64,000 nt of DNA from Eubacterium_U album (GTDB lineage: Bacteria; Bacillota; Clostridia; Lachnospirales; Lachnospiraceae), in NCBI RefSeq assembly GCF_025336545.1, contig NZ_JAODBU010000004.1, positions 62,001 to 126,000 on the forward strand, given 5' to 3'. Numbering within the stretch: position 1 is the stretch's first letter; each line of letters starts with the position of its first letter. The notes beneath the pieces are model-generated. The model was given only the letters and a program-made list of their open reading frames with translations. It ran no database searches and was not told the DNA's origin. Shown here one piece after another: positions 8,627-17,234 of this stretch. A program made the position numbers and the translations under genes.

Positions 8627-8726
8627 TCCACAATCAGAGAGAAATATTTAATCAGCCAAGAATGTGTATGATTGTCCCATGCTACGCATTCCTACAATAT
8701 TACCCAATTATAATATTTTACATTAA

Positions 8727-9209
8727 TTAATGAACATTATTTCTTCTTTTACCTGTCATATCAGAAACAACAAGTTTAAAGACAGTAGTAACTTTCATCA
8801 TATCTGTATTAAATTTGAAATCTTCTTCGTGATACTGAGCCATAAGAATTTTTAATGCATCAAATTTATCTTCATCCGGTACAAATTCAATGGTTCCGTG
8901 TCCAATGACGCTTTCATACCCCATGGTACATGACATTCTTTCTTCATACATTATAAATCTGTGACCACAATCCATTTCAAATGTGGCTCTGTTATCTTGT
9001 CTGATTAAATCTAATTTAGTTCCTTCCTTAGCACAATGGAAATATAGTTCGACTTTATCGCCATCAACATGTAATCCAAAATTAAGAGGTACAATATAAG
9101 GAAAATCCTTATCATTAAAGGCAAGTCTGCAACAGTCACACTTGCGGATTATTTCGATTATTTCATTAAAATCTGTTATTTCACGGTCTTTTCTTCTCAT
9201 AAAAATCAC
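8727..9209 (-). CDS. Pyridoxamine 5'-phosphate oxidase-family (NimA-like) FMN-binding protein
   Basis: 160 residues with the split-barrel flavin-reductase fold of the NimA-like group: MRRKDREITD at the start, CDCCRLAFNDKDFPYIVPLN, FHCAKEGTKLDL and ATFEMDCGHR, then YESVIGHGTIEFV. These proteins bind FMN or haem and are usually annotated as nitroimidazole-resistance or flavin-dependent reductases; a physiological substrate cannot be inferred. The GTG at 9209 has AAAGGA about five bases upstream, whereas the family usually begins at the internal MRRKDRE (ATG at 9200), so the start is uncertain by three codons. Confidence 0.85.
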   Translation of the reverse strand: MIFMRRKDREITDFNEIIEIIRKCDCCRLAFNDKDFPYIVPLNFGLHVDGDKVELYFHCAKEGTKLDLIRQDNRATFEMDCGHRFIMYEERMSCTMGYESVIGHGTIEFVPDEDKFDALKILMAQYHEEDFKFNTDMMKVTTVFKLVVSDMTGKRRNNVH

Positions 9210-9401
9210 TTAAGTCCTTTCATTTGTATAATTAGAAAAAATAAATTGTATATATATTTTATAACATGGTGTGAAAATATAAAACATATATTTAAGTTGC
9301 TTTATGCATTTATGATAAATAATAAATCATTAATTTTATATTAAAATATTACGTAAAAGATATAAAAATTGTACAGACAATACTGTATAATAAATATATA
9401 A

Positions 9402-9458
9402 GATGTTGGGGCAAAAGCTACCAACTTTGATGCCTATGGATTGGTTCGTGCTACGAAT
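9402..9458 (+). repeat. Copy 2 of the dispersed intergenic element
   Basis: It begins GATGTTGGGG and ends GTGCTACGAATA. A TATAAT at 9386-9391 would place a transcription start a few bases before the element, so it could form the first part of the leader of the gene at 9568. CCTATGG and CGAATAGG inside it can pair. The rest of 9210-9567 shows nothing else. Confidence 0.55.
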
Positions 9459-9567
9459 AGGTATCGTATATAAAAAGTTATTATTAAATTAAACTTGTTT
9501 TATTTTATAAAAATTCGTAAGAATGATAATCATAAAAAGAGATTAATAATAAATTTGGAGAAAAACA

Positions 9568-10560
9568 ATGGAAAATCAAAGCATAGATGTTACAAATGAA
9601 AATACAGAATATGAACAGGAAGAACTTGAGACTTTATATAATTTAGAAAGACTGCTAGAATCGGGGCAGTTTGAACTTGTATCAGATAAACCTGAGAATG
9701 GAAAAATCAGACTGATATACATAATGAATGATGCAGTGGAAAGCTTCATTGTATTTGACAATGCAAGACTAACAGGCACATATGATAGTAAATTTGAAGG
9801 TAGTGTTACAGCTTCACTAACCGGAAATGAAAAAGAATATGTTATGGTAGTACATCAGAATGAATCAGTATTTTCAATATTTTTTCAAAAAATGTACATG
9901 GAAAATCATTTATACAACTACGGAAAAATCGGACATTTTTGGGTGAAAGGATACGAATATTTAAGAAATATTGAATATAAGATTGCAATAGTGCGGGACA
10001 AAAGGGAATATTTAGGAGAAGAGTATTGTAATAATCAAGAATTAAAATTAGCACATTTGTCGGATTTTCCACCTTTAAATTATTGCTGCTATCCGTCAGT
10101 GCCACAAAAATATATTGTTCCAAAAGACGATCCATGGACTCCGTCAAATGAAGCAATTCAGGTAATGTATGATATGGCAGAATTGACTAGAGACAGAAAA
10201 ATGCAAAGGATGCTGAAATTTTATAAAAATCATCCTGAAAAATGTGTCGCAAAAATTATAGCTTCTATGTTACATAGAAATTCTCACAAAGAATTGGTTG
10301 ATTATTTGGTAAATATATTTGTGAAAGCGTCGGAAAATTATCCTGTGAGAAATTTTGGAAAAGAAAATGAAAAATTAGAAAAATATATAAAGAAAGCAGA
10401 ACAGTTAAAGGAAGAGTTAAGTAAAGATGGAATTGAGGCATCAGTCATTACTGAAGAACCTTTTGTTGAGGTAAAAGACTCAATAGAATTTAAAGTATAT
10501 TTGATGATTTGGAAAAAAGGAGTGTTAAATCGAAAGGTCGAATTAAGAAGAATTGTGTAA
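9568..10560 (+). CDS. Hypothetical protein, possibly DUF3878-like
   Basis: 330 residues, soluble, with no signal peptide or membrane helix. The N-terminal half looks like a mixed alpha/beta domain (VESFIVFDNARLTG, then ASLTGNEKEYVMVVHQ). The middle has an aromatic and Cys/Pro-rich stretch (LNYCCYPSVPQKYIVPKDD), and the C-terminal half is helical with a charged coiled segment (residues about 268-290). It resembles Lachnospiraceae proteins that I recall under DUF3878, but I cannot verify this. The ribosome-binding site is TTGGAG. It is monocistronic, with a dispersed repeat element in its leader. Confidence 0.65.
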   Translation: MENQSIDVTNENTEYEQEELETLYNLERLLESGQFELVSDKPENGKIRLIYIMNDAVESFIVFDNARLTGTYDSKFEGSVTASLTGNEKEYVMVVHQNESVFSIFFQKMYMENHLYNYGKIGHFWVKGYEYLRNIEYKIAIVRDKREYLGEEYCNNQELKLAHLSDFPPLNYCCYPSVPQKYIVPKDDPWTPSNEAIQVMYDMAELTRDRKMQRMLKFYKNHPEKCVAKIIASMLHRNSHKELVDYLVNIFVKASENYPVRNFGKENEKLEKYIKKAEQLKEELSKDGIEASVITEEPFVEVKDSIEFKVYLMIWKKGVLNRKVELRRIV

Positions 10561-10646
10561 ATAGGTTATTTATTCAAATTTAACAATCAAATAACATTTT
10601 TCAGATAAAATTAAGAAAATTTTAACAACAAAATTGCATTCTTTTA

Positions 10647-10675
10647 TTGAAATAAAAACGTTTTCGATATATGAT
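10647..10675 (+). promoter_or_regulatory. Promoter of the secreted fn3 protein with AAAACGTTTT palindrome
   Basis: TTGAAA (10647-10652), a 17-base spacer and TATGAT (10670-10675). The spacer contains the perfect palindrome AAAACGTTTT (10655-10664), the kind of site bound by LacI/CcpA-type repressors. A related AACGTTTTT sits in the spacer of the promoter at 24917. Confidence 0.65.
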
Positions 10676-10705
10676 TAGAGTAACAAATTGAAAAGGAGAA
10701 GAAAA

Positions 10706-11845
10706 ATGAGAAAGTTATTTAAACAGATTACTGCAGTAGCTATGTCAGCAACAATGATTATTGGTGCAGCAGGAGTTACATCAGCAGCAGTTGCACAGGG
10801 AACTAACGTATCACAGAATGAATGGACATCATATTCTCTTCATACAAGAGAAGACAATGGTGAATGGGAAGACAAGTTAATTAAAGATGGTCAGAGTTAC
10901 ATGAACACAGCTAATGCTTACAAGAGTTATGGTGAAAATGCATCTTTAACAGCTAAGACAGCTTCATCATTTACAATGAATGTTGTAAGTACAGGATGGA
11001 GTGCTAACTGGAATCCATTCACAGGAAAAGTTACACAGTCTAATCCATGGGGAGTTACAGCAACTCAGATTATGAACGTTGAAAGAGGAAGATATTACAA
11101 TCTTTCATTCAAGATTAAGAGTACATTATCAAATGAACTTACAAAGACAGTAGAAAGAGCTGATGGTACAGCTTATAATGAAGGAACAGGAAAATATAAC
11201 TATGTTAAACATGTTCACTTCAAAGTATTTGATAATAATGATAAAGATGGTGCTGCATTAGATTTAACAAATTTAACAGCAACAATTGGTGGCGCAAGTG
11301 TTCTTACAACAGGCGATGCTAACATCAACAAAGATTTCTCATCATTTATCGCACTTGATAGCAAGAATACAGCAGATGACGGATGGGTTACAGTAACAGC
11401 ATCATTTATGATTCCATCACTTAAGTCAGAATACCAGAGTGGAGTTAAAAATCCTACAGTAGGTGTTAAATTTGCATTCGGTGCATTATTAAGAGAATAT
11501 GAAGATGAAAACAACATGAGTGGTACAATCGAAGTAAAAGATTTCTCTGTTGTAGCTGATATTATGTCACCTTCACAGGTTAAAGTTACAAAAGTAACAC
11601 CTAAGAAGAAAGCTATGGTTGTAAAGTTTAAGAAATCAAGCGGAGCAAAAAAATATGAAGTTCAGTATTCATTAAAGAAGAACATGAAAGCTGCAAAGGT
11701 TAAGACAACAAAGAAGACATCAATCAAAATTAAGAAATTAAAAGCAAAGAAAACATATTATGTAAGAGTAAGAAGTTACTTTGAAAACAATGGCAAGAAG
11801 ATTTACAGTCCATACTCAGCAAAGAAGAAAGTTACAATTAAATAA
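10706..11845 (+). CDS. Secreted beta-sandwich protein with C-terminal fn3 domain
   Basis: 379 residues. The start at 10706 has AAAGGAG eight bases upstream; the frame extends to a TTG at 10688 without support. The signal peptide is KLFKQITAVAMSATMIIGAAG with probable cleavage near TSAAVA. A carbohydrate-binding-module-like beta-sandwich follows (about 30-290: FTMNVVSTGWSANWNP, VERGRYYNLSFKIKS, then GTIEVKDFSVV). A basic fn3 domain ends the protein (YYVRVRSYF). Codon use is strikingly uniform (ACA, TCA, GTT), unlike its neighbours, which suggests high expression. It is probably a surface glycan-binding protein; the ligand is unknown. Confidence 0.75.
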   Translation: MRKLFKQITAVAMSATMIIGAAGVTSAAVAQGTNVSQNEWTSYSLHTREDNGEWEDKLIKDGQSYMNTANAYKSYGENASLTAKTASSFTMNVVSTGWSANWNPFTGKVTQSNPWGVTATQIMNVERGRYYNLSFKIKSTLSNELTKTVERADGTAYNEGTGKYNYVKHVHFKVFDNNDKDGAALDLTNLTATIGGASVLTTGDANINKDFSSFIALDSKNTADDGWVTVTASFMIPSLKSEYQSGVKNPTVGVKFAFGALLREYEDENNMSGTIEVKDFSVVADIMSPSQVKVTKVTPKKKAMVVKFKKSSGAKKYEVQYSLKKNMKAAKVKTTKKTSIKIKKLKAKKTYYVRVRSYFENNGKKIYSPYSAKKKVTIK

Positions 11846-11856
11846 TTTTACTTAAT

Positions 11857-11903
11857 AAAAAAGGGACGTTGAGCTAAAAAGATTAGTTCAGCGTCTCTTT
11901 TTT
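11857..11903 (+). terminator. Intrinsic terminator after the secreted fn3 protein
   Basis: AAAAAGGGACGTTGA pairs with TCAGCGTCTCTTTTTT with one or two wobbles, and the T-run follows directly. Confidence 0.85.
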
Positions 11904-12044
11904 GTATTCATTGCCCAATATGGTGTAATTCAGGTCTTAGTATGAATGGTAACCAATATCTACATTTTTTGTTATGTGCAGTAAATCTCATTTCAACACT
12001 TTTATCTTAATTAAACATATAATAAATATTATCAGAAATATAAT

Positions 12045-12650
12045 ATGAGGTTTATGGTGGATAGTAATGTAAATGGACTTATGTTTCAATTAGGAAATAT
12101 AATGAGAATAGATAATGGGTTTGTTGAAGAATCGGTATGTTTTAATACTGCGGGAGGCTACATTGTAGTTTCATATAATGATACATCAATGGGAAGAAAC
12201 AATAGGCAGCAGGTCAGATTAAATATAAATAGAAATACAAAAATTATTAACTTTAGAGGACAAAATTTATGTACTTGTTGCATACAGGAAGGTATGTGGA
12301 TTAATGCAATTTTTTCAGGTGCTATGACAAGAAGTATTCCACCACAGGCAAATGCATTTTTAATTATTGTACAGGGAAGAAGTCAGCAATTGGTTAGCTC
12401 AGTAACAATAGACAGAATTGCATCTATAGATTTGGAGAACAGCTCTTTTTATACGGGAAATAGAAATGATATTAATTCACAAACGAGATTTATCGTAAAT
12501 AATAATACAGTTATAACAGACAGAGAAGGAAACAGAATCAGATTACGAAACTTAAGACCGGGACAATTAGTTAGAGTAAATCATGCAAATTTCCAGACGG
12601 CAAGCATTCCACCACAGACAACAGCGTTTTCGGTTCAGGTGTTGCAATAG
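12045..12650 (+). CDS. Hypothetical protein with internal duplication (SIPPQ repeat)
   Basis: 201 residues made of two related beta-rich halves, each with a block ending in a shared motif: TRSIPPQANAFLIIVQ at about residues 95-110 and TASIPPQTTAFSVQVL at about 186-200. Preceding each are parallel strands (KIINFRGQNL; VITDREGNRIRLRNLRPG). No signal peptide or membrane segment is present. This is reminiscent of small OB- or SH3-like barrels but no family was assigned. The start is ambiguous: ATG 12045 has no ribosome-binding site, while ATG 12054 has TGAGG very close. Confidence 0.65.
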   Translation: MRFMVDSNVNGLMFQLGNIMRIDNGFVEESVCFNTAGGYIVVSYNDTSMGRNNRQQVRLNINRNTKIINFRGQNLCTCCIQEGMWINAIFSGAMTRSIPPQANAFLIIVQGRSQQLVSSVTIDRIASIDLENSSFYTGNRNDINSQTRFIVNNNTVITDREGNRIRLRNLRPGQLVRVNHANFQTASIPPQTTAFSVQVLQ

Positions 12651-12750
12651 GGAGAAAAATACTGGAACTGAGCAATAAAGTATGATAAAATCGATATAGG
12701 TTTTACAAATTGGGATGAGCATAAAAATAATAATTAATGATGGCAGAATC

Positions 12751-12784
12751 ACCCTACATATTGGCAGATATGTAGGGGTTTTTT
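12751..12784 (+). terminator. Intrinsic terminator
   Basis: CCCTACATA pairs with TATGTAGGG across a short loop and is followed by TTTTTT. It separates the SIPPQ-repeat gene from the GNAT remnant. Confidence 0.85.
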
Positions 12785-12801
12785 ATGAATGGAAGAATTG
12801 A

Positions 12802-13122
12802 ATGATGAAAAAAATTTTAGGCTTATACATTCTGCATCCAAATAATGTAGGAAGATGCGGACATATCTGTAACGCAAGTTACACAGTATCATCAAAAAGC
12901 AGAGGATTGCATATTGGAGAAAAACTAGTAAAAGACTGCATTTTAAAAGCTTACGATAATGGCTATAAAGTGCTTCAGTTTAATGCTGTAGTGGCAACAA
13001 ATGTACATGCAAGACATTTATACGAACGTGTTGGATTTAAACAATTGGGTATAATACCTAATGGATTCAGATTGAAAAATGGGAAATATGAAGACATATG
13101 TCCATATTATATTGAAGTGTAA
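12802..13122 (+). pseudogene. 5'-truncated GNAT acetyltransferase
   Basis: 106 codons that begin in the middle of the GNAT fold: LGLYILHPNNVGRCGHICNA, then the acetyl-CoA loop SSKSRGLHIGEKLVKDC and LYERVGFKQLG, with a normal C-terminus. The first 50-60 residues (strand 1 and helices 1-2) are missing, and the terminator at 12751-12784 lies where they should be. The acetyl-CoA pyrophosphate loop also departs from the Q/RxxGxG/A consensus. A short functional protein cannot be excluded, but deletion of the 5' end is the simpler reading. Confidence 0.65.
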
Positions 13123-13224
13123 TAATTTTTGAACCATTACTGGCTCCAAGCAGTGGAACATCCTAAAATTAAACTTACCTATTTTACAAATTAAATATTA
13201 TAAGTAGAAAATGGAGGAAATTAT

Positions 13225-14199
13225 ATGTGTACAGCAGCAACATATAAGACAAAAGATTTTTATTTTGGCAGAACACTTGATTACGAATTTTCTTATAATG
13301 AGGAAGTTACGATTACACCAAGAAACTATAAATTGAAATTCAGACATGGAATTGAGGCAAAAAATAATTATGCAATTATTGGAATGGCATTTGTTGTAAA
13401 TGATTATCCTTTATATTATGATGCGATAAATGAAAAAGGATTAGGAATGGCAGGACTCAATTTCGTAGGAAATGCTGTGTACAGTGAAGTAAAATCTGAC
13501 ACTAAAAATGTAGCACAATACGAATTTATACCATGGATACTTAGACAATGTGAATCAGTAAAAGAGGCACGAAAAGTATTAAGTGAAATGAATTTAGTAG
13601 GAACTCAGTTTAGCGAGCAATTGCCGGCGGCAAGTCTTCACTGGATTATAGCAGATGCAAATGAAGCAATAACAGTTGAATCAACTGAATCGGGATTACA
13701 TGTATATGACAATCCGGTAGGGGTATTGACTAATAATCCACCATTTGAACAGCAGATGTTTCAACTTAACAATTACATGCATTTATCATCAAAACAACCG
13801 ACTAACAGTTTCTCAGATAATTTGCAACTTAATTCATATAGCAGAGGAATGGGTGCAATTGGAATGCCGGGAGATTTGTCTTCAGGGTCAAGATTTGTAA
13901 GAGTAGCGTTTACAAAAATGAATTCCAAATCAGGGGAAACGGAAAATGAGAGTGTTAGTCAGTTCTTTCATATTTTAGGTTCAGTTGAACAACAAAGAGG
14001 ATGTTGTGAAGTAGATGAGGGTAAATACGAAATAACTATTTATACTTCATGCTGCAATGCGACAAAGGGAATTTACTATTACACTACTTATGAAAATAAT
14101 CAGATTACTGCAGTTGATATGCATAAGGAAAATCTTAAAGGAGAAAGCCTTGTGAGATATTCTTTGATACAGGAACAGCAGATAAAAATGCAGAATTAA
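13225..14199 (+). CDS. Choloylglycine hydrolase family protein (bile salt hydrolase / linear amide hydrolase)
   Basis: 324 residues, the standard length for Ntn-hydrolases that cleave linear amides such as conjugated bile salts or penicillin V. It begins MCTAATYK, so Cys2 becomes the N-terminal nucleophile after Met removal. Other expected residues are present: Arg16 and Asp19 in FGRTLDYEF, Asn170/171 in VLTNNPPFEQQ, and Arg223 in GSRFVRVAF. The ribosome-binding site is GGAGG. It is monocistronic. Bile-salt versus acyl-homoserine-lactone or penicillin specificity cannot be read from sequence alone, but the close match to clostridial bile salt hydrolases (SYNEEVTITPRNY) favours bile salts and a gut habitat. 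Confidence 0.88.
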   Translation: MCTAATYKTKDFYFGRTLDYEFSYNEEVTITPRNYKLKFRHGIEAKNNYAIIGMAFVVNDYPLYYDAINEKGLGMAGLNFVGNAVYSEVKSDTKNVAQYEFIPWILRQCESVKEARKVLSEMNLVGTQFSEQLPAASLHWIIADANEAITVESTESGLHVYDNPVGVLTNNPPFEQQMFQLNNYMHLSSKQPTNSFSDNLQLNSYSRGMGAIGMPGDLSSGSRFVRVAFTKMNSKSGETENESVSQFFHILGSVEQQRGCCEVDEGKYEITIYTSCCNATKGIYYYTTYENNQITAVDMHKENLKGESLVRYSLIQEQQIKMQN

Positions 14200-14256
14200 C
14201 AGATGAAGTGTATGTGCCCACGCCCATAGGTTCAGTATAAATTTAAAGTAAAAATA

Positions 14257-14299
14257 AAATTACGGATAATATTTCAAATTGAAAAATTATCCGTAATTT
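14257..14299. terminator. Hairpin downstream of the choloylglycine hydrolase
   Basis: AAATTACGGATAAT is a perfect 14-base inverted repeat with ATTATCCGTAATTT. A second related pair (TTACGGA/TCCGTAA) lies at about 14352-14386. Convergent genes lie on either side, so it may terminate both, although T-runs are short. Confidence 0.6.
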
Positions 14300-14388
14300 G
14301 GTTTACATAATTTAATTGTAGAATTCAAAATAATTAAATTACTAAAATATATTACGGACGAAAATTGATTTAATATTATCCGTAAATC

Positions 14389-14485
14389 AAGTCCGACTTA
14401 CACAATCACAAGTCGTCAGGCGCATCCACGAGCCAAAATCAAGTCCGACATATAAATCAAAGACCGGTCACCAGCTCCACGAGCC
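14389..14485. repeat. Two-copy degenerate tandem repeat
   Basis: Units at 14389-14434 and 14441-14485 share AAGTCCGAC at one end and CCACGAGCC at the other, with a diverged centre. The repeat is visibly richer in GC than its surroundings and abuts the stop codon of the minus-strand VWA gene. Confidence 0.55.
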
Positions 14486-14486
14486 T

Positions 14487-15695
14487 TTATTTCTTCTTAT
14501 CATACATAAGTGTTTTTATTCCACGCTTAAGTCCATCAACAGTTAAAGGAAACATGTCGATGTTTTCGCGAATTACTCTTTCAGATTCCATCCAGTACAT
14601 ATTGTTCAAATCTCCATAGTGATATGAAGGATTTAACCAAATGCTGTGTGGATATTTTTTCTTAAAAAGTTCAATCCATTCCTTACCTGAAAGTCCACCG
14701 TTTGGACCACTGTAATTACCGTTTTTATCTTTGAATTCTTCAGGTGCCATACCTGCATCGCCAATAATAATTACTTTATAATCCTTATCATAATTTCTAA
14801 ATGCCCATGTAGTATCTATCCAGTCACCACTTGCGCATTCAGGTGTTTTATATAATTTAGCATAAATACAATTGTGGAAGTAAAAAGTTTTTACATCCTT
14901 AAAATGATTAGCTTTATGCACAGCCTGAAAAAGCTCGTTACACAAAGAACTATAAGGATACATCGAACCACCACTGTCAAATAAAAGCATAAGCTTTACA
15001 GTATTTTTTCTTGGTTGTTGAAATTCTAATTTTAAATAACCACCCTGATTACAGGTTGAATTAATTGTTCCGTCGATATCAAGTTCAGTTTTTGGCAAAT
15101 CAAGTTTTCTTGAATATTGGCGAAGTTCACGGAAAGCAACCTGAAACTGTCGCATTGTAAGTTTTGTATCACGTCTGAAATCTTTATAACGTCTTTCGCC
15201 CATAACAGTGAAAGCAGTTTTCATTCCGGCCTCATTTCCTAACTGAATACCACCGGCTACGTGACCTCTTTTACCAAATTCAGAGCCACCGCCCATACCA
15301 ATCCAGTAAGTTCCACCGTGATGCTCAGTTTTCTGTTCACCAAGTCGTTCCTCAAATTTACGATGAACTTCCTTGGCTTCACGCTCGGTACGCTTGTCTA
15401 TATATTTGCTTGGGTCAGTTTTCTTGCCCGTTTCAACATCATTGTGCAGCCATGCATCAATTTTACTCATATCAAAAGAATTATCTTTTATATCGTTAAA
15501 ATATTCCTGAAAGGCAATATCAAATTTGTCATAATCACCTTCGCTTTTAACTAAAATTGTACGGCAAAGATAATAGAAATCAGTAAAATTTGAATGGGCC
15601 AAATCTTTATCAAGAGCGTCCATAAGCATAAGCCATTCGGTGGTAGAAATGTTTAATCCGTGATTTTTCAATACATAGAAAAAGTCAGTAAACAT
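14487..15695 (-). CDS. VWA (CoxE-like) domain protein
   Basis: 402 residues, cytoplasmic. The N-terminal helical part is followed by a basic Gly-rich region (GGGSEFGKRGHVAGG) and a C-terminal von Willebrand factor A domain from about residue 233. The MIDAS motif reads DSGGSM rather than DxSxS, and a later VIIIGDAGMAPEEF matches the strand typical of CoxE/YehP-type VWA proteins that partner MoxR-family ATPases. It starts 10 bases after the MoxR gene in the same direction, so the two form an operon. Such pairs act in metal insertion or complex remodelling; the client here is unknown. Confidence 0.8.
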   Translation of the reverse strand: MFTDFFYVLKNHGLNISTTEWLMLMDALDKDLAHSNFTDFYYLCRTILVKSEGDYDKFDIAFQEYFNDIKDNSFDMSKIDAWLHNDVETGKKTDPSKYIDKRTEREAKEVHRKFEERLGEQKTEHHGGTYWIGMGGGSEFGKRGHVAGGIQLGNEAGMKTAFTVMGERRYKDFRRDTKLTMRQFQVAFRELRQYSRKLDLPKTELDIDGTINSTCNQGGYLKLEFQQPRKNTVKLMLLFDSGGSMYPYSSLCNELFQAVHKANHFKDVKTFYFHNCIYAKLYKTPECASGDWIDTTWAFRNYDKDYKVIIIGDAGMAPEEFKDKNGNYSGPNGGLSGKEWIELFKKKYPHSIWLNPSYHYGDLNNMYWMESERVIRENIDMFPLTVDGLKRGIKTLMYDKKK

Positions 15696-15705
15696 AAATT
15701 CCCTC

Positions 15706-16524
15706 CTATAAGCTCATCTGTTTTATTGTTTCTAAATCTTCATCCTTCTTAATTAAAACACCAAGATATGGAAGTGTTTTTTCAATAGAATCAGGGTCAA
15801 CGCCACCAATCATAAGAGCTCTAATCCAATCTATAAATTCAGATGTGCTAGGTTTCTTTCTAACATCTCTAATACTTCTAATCCAGTAAAATGTTTTCAT
15901 TGCCTGCTCAAGCAAATGTTCTTCTAAATTTTCAAAATGAGCATTAACAATCTGTCTCATTAAATCTGCATTTGGAAATGAAATATAGTGGAAAATACAA
16001 CGACGTAAAAATGCGTCAGGAAGTTCCTTTTCAGCATTTGAAGTAATGATAACTATAGGACGGATTTTTGCCTTAACAGTTTCTTTAGTTTCATTAATAT
16101 AAAATTCCATTTTATCAAGTTCCCAAAGAAGATCGTTAGGAAACTCCAAATCAGCCTTATCTATTTCGTCAATTAATAAAATAACCTGTTCATCTTTTTT
16201 GAATGCTTCTCCAAGTTTTCCAAGTTTGATATATCTGCTGATATCATCCACACCATCTACACCAAACTGGCTGTCGTATAATCTTTGAATCGTATCGTAA
16301 ATATATAAACCGTCCTGAGCTTTAGTTGTAGATTTTATGTTCCAAATTAATAATTCTTTGTCAAGAGCTTTAGCAACTGCCTCAGCAAGCATAGTTTTAC
16401 CTGTTCCCGGTTCTCCCTTAACTAACAAAGGCTTTTGAAGCTTTGTTGCAACCTCAACTGCTGCTAATAAATCGTCAGATGCTACATAAGTATCAGTTCC
16501 GGTAAATTTTGTTTCTGCTGCCAT
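15706..16524 (-). CDS. MoxR-family AAA+ ATPase
   Basis: 272 residues with Walker A GEPGTGKT (37-44), Walker B VILLIDEIDKAD, sensor 1 (IVIITSNAEKELPDAFLRRC, with the arginine-finger region) and the downstream winged region. It is the first gene of a two-gene operon with the VWA protein at 14487, the usual MoxR-VWA chaperone pairing. It differs from the second MoxR gene in this window (45149), which belongs to the DUF58/transglutaminase type of cluster. Its promoter lies in 16525-16570 or beyond the palindrome; none was identified. Confidence 0.85.
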   Translation of the reverse strand: MAAETKFTGTDTYVASDDLLAAVEVATKLQKPLLVKGEPGTGKTMLAEAVAKALDKELLIWNIKSTTKAQDGLYIYDTIQRLYDSQFGVDGVDDISRYIKLGKLGEAFKKDEQVILLIDEIDKADLEFPNDLLWELDKMEFYINETKETVKAKIRPIVIITSNAEKELPDAFLRRCIFHYISFPNADLMRQIVNAHFENLEEHLLEQAMKTFYWIRSIRDVRKKPSTSEFIDWIRALMIGGVDPDSIEKTLPYLGVLIKKDEDLETIKQMSL

Positions 16525-16570
16525 ATTAAAATATCCTTTCCGTAAATAAGTATAATTTCATTTATATTTC

Positions 16571-16735
16571 AATCTGACAAAATTAACAGAATTACGCTTG
16601 TGCAACTTGTCACTCGCAACAGTTCTAAATCTTCAACATGTAGTTTGAATTTCAAACGATGGTTTCATTCAAACTACATATATGTCGATTTGAACCAGCG
16701 ACGACAAATGCAATTTTGCTAAATTTTGTCAGATT
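16571..16735. repeat. 165-bp imperfect palindrome
   Basis: The outer ends AATCTGACAAAATT and AATTTTGTCAGATT are perfect 14-base inverted repeats. The core ATGTAGTTTGAAT (16638-16650) and ATTCAAACTACAT (16667-16679) is a perfect 13-base repeat with a 16-base loop. The sequence between aligns with its reverse complement with mismatches and a gap, so the whole element is one long hairpin. It contains no ORF and lies between divergently transcribed genes. Confidence 0.7.
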
Positions 16736-16840
16736 AAAAATGTAATGATATTGACCTTAAATTTTAATTAATTCTTAATAATAAATTTATCGTTTTCAAA
16801 AGTTATAGTACCATAATGAAAATATGAATGTCTACAACAA

Positions 16841-16869
16841 TTGAAAAAACTATTTAGGTCGGTTACAAT
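16841..16869 (+). promoter_or_regulatory. Sigma-A promoter of the Dabb gene
   Basis: TTGAAA (16841-16846), a 17-base spacer and TACAAT (16864-16869), 34 bases before the start codon. Confidence 0.65.
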
Positions 16870-16902
16870 GGTGTGGAAAGAATAAATTTTAGGAGGCATG
16901 AA

Positions 16903-17199
16903 ATGGTAAAGCATATTATTTTATGGAAGTTAAAGGAAACATTAACAGAAGAAGAAAAGGTACAGGCGAAGAAAGATATAAAGGAAAATTTAGAAGCATT
17001 AGAAGGACAGATTGACGGATTGTTAAAAATGAACATCCGAATAGAATATTTGCCATCTTCATCTGCTGATATAATGATGGATAGTGAATTTGAAAATGAG
17101 GATGCATTGAAGGCATATCAGACACATCCAAAACATCAGCATGTTGCAAACACATATGTAAGACCTAATGTTGAAACAAGACTTAGTATGGATTTTTAG
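16903..17199 (+). CDS. Dabb (stress-responsive A/B barrel) family protein
   Basis: 98 residues, a complete dimeric alpha/beta-barrel domain: MVKHIILWKLKETLTEEEK at the start, a helix, then MDSEFENEDALKAYQTHPKH and the HQHVANTYVRP ending typical of Dabb proteins. The ATG at 16903 has AGGAGG six bases upstream; the frame extends to a GTG at 16873 without support. Dabb proteins include small decarboxylases, cyclases and stress proteins; no reaction can be assigned. The next gene starts 35 bases after its stop, so the two may be co-transcribed. Confidence 0.85.
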   Translation: MVKHIILWKLKETLTEEEKVQAKKDIKENLEALEGQIDGLLKMNIRIEYLPSSSADIMMDSEFENEDALKAYQTHPKHQHVANTYVRPNVETRLSMDF

Positions 17200-17234
17200 A
17201 CATTGCTATTTTATCAGAAAGGTGGATTATAATT

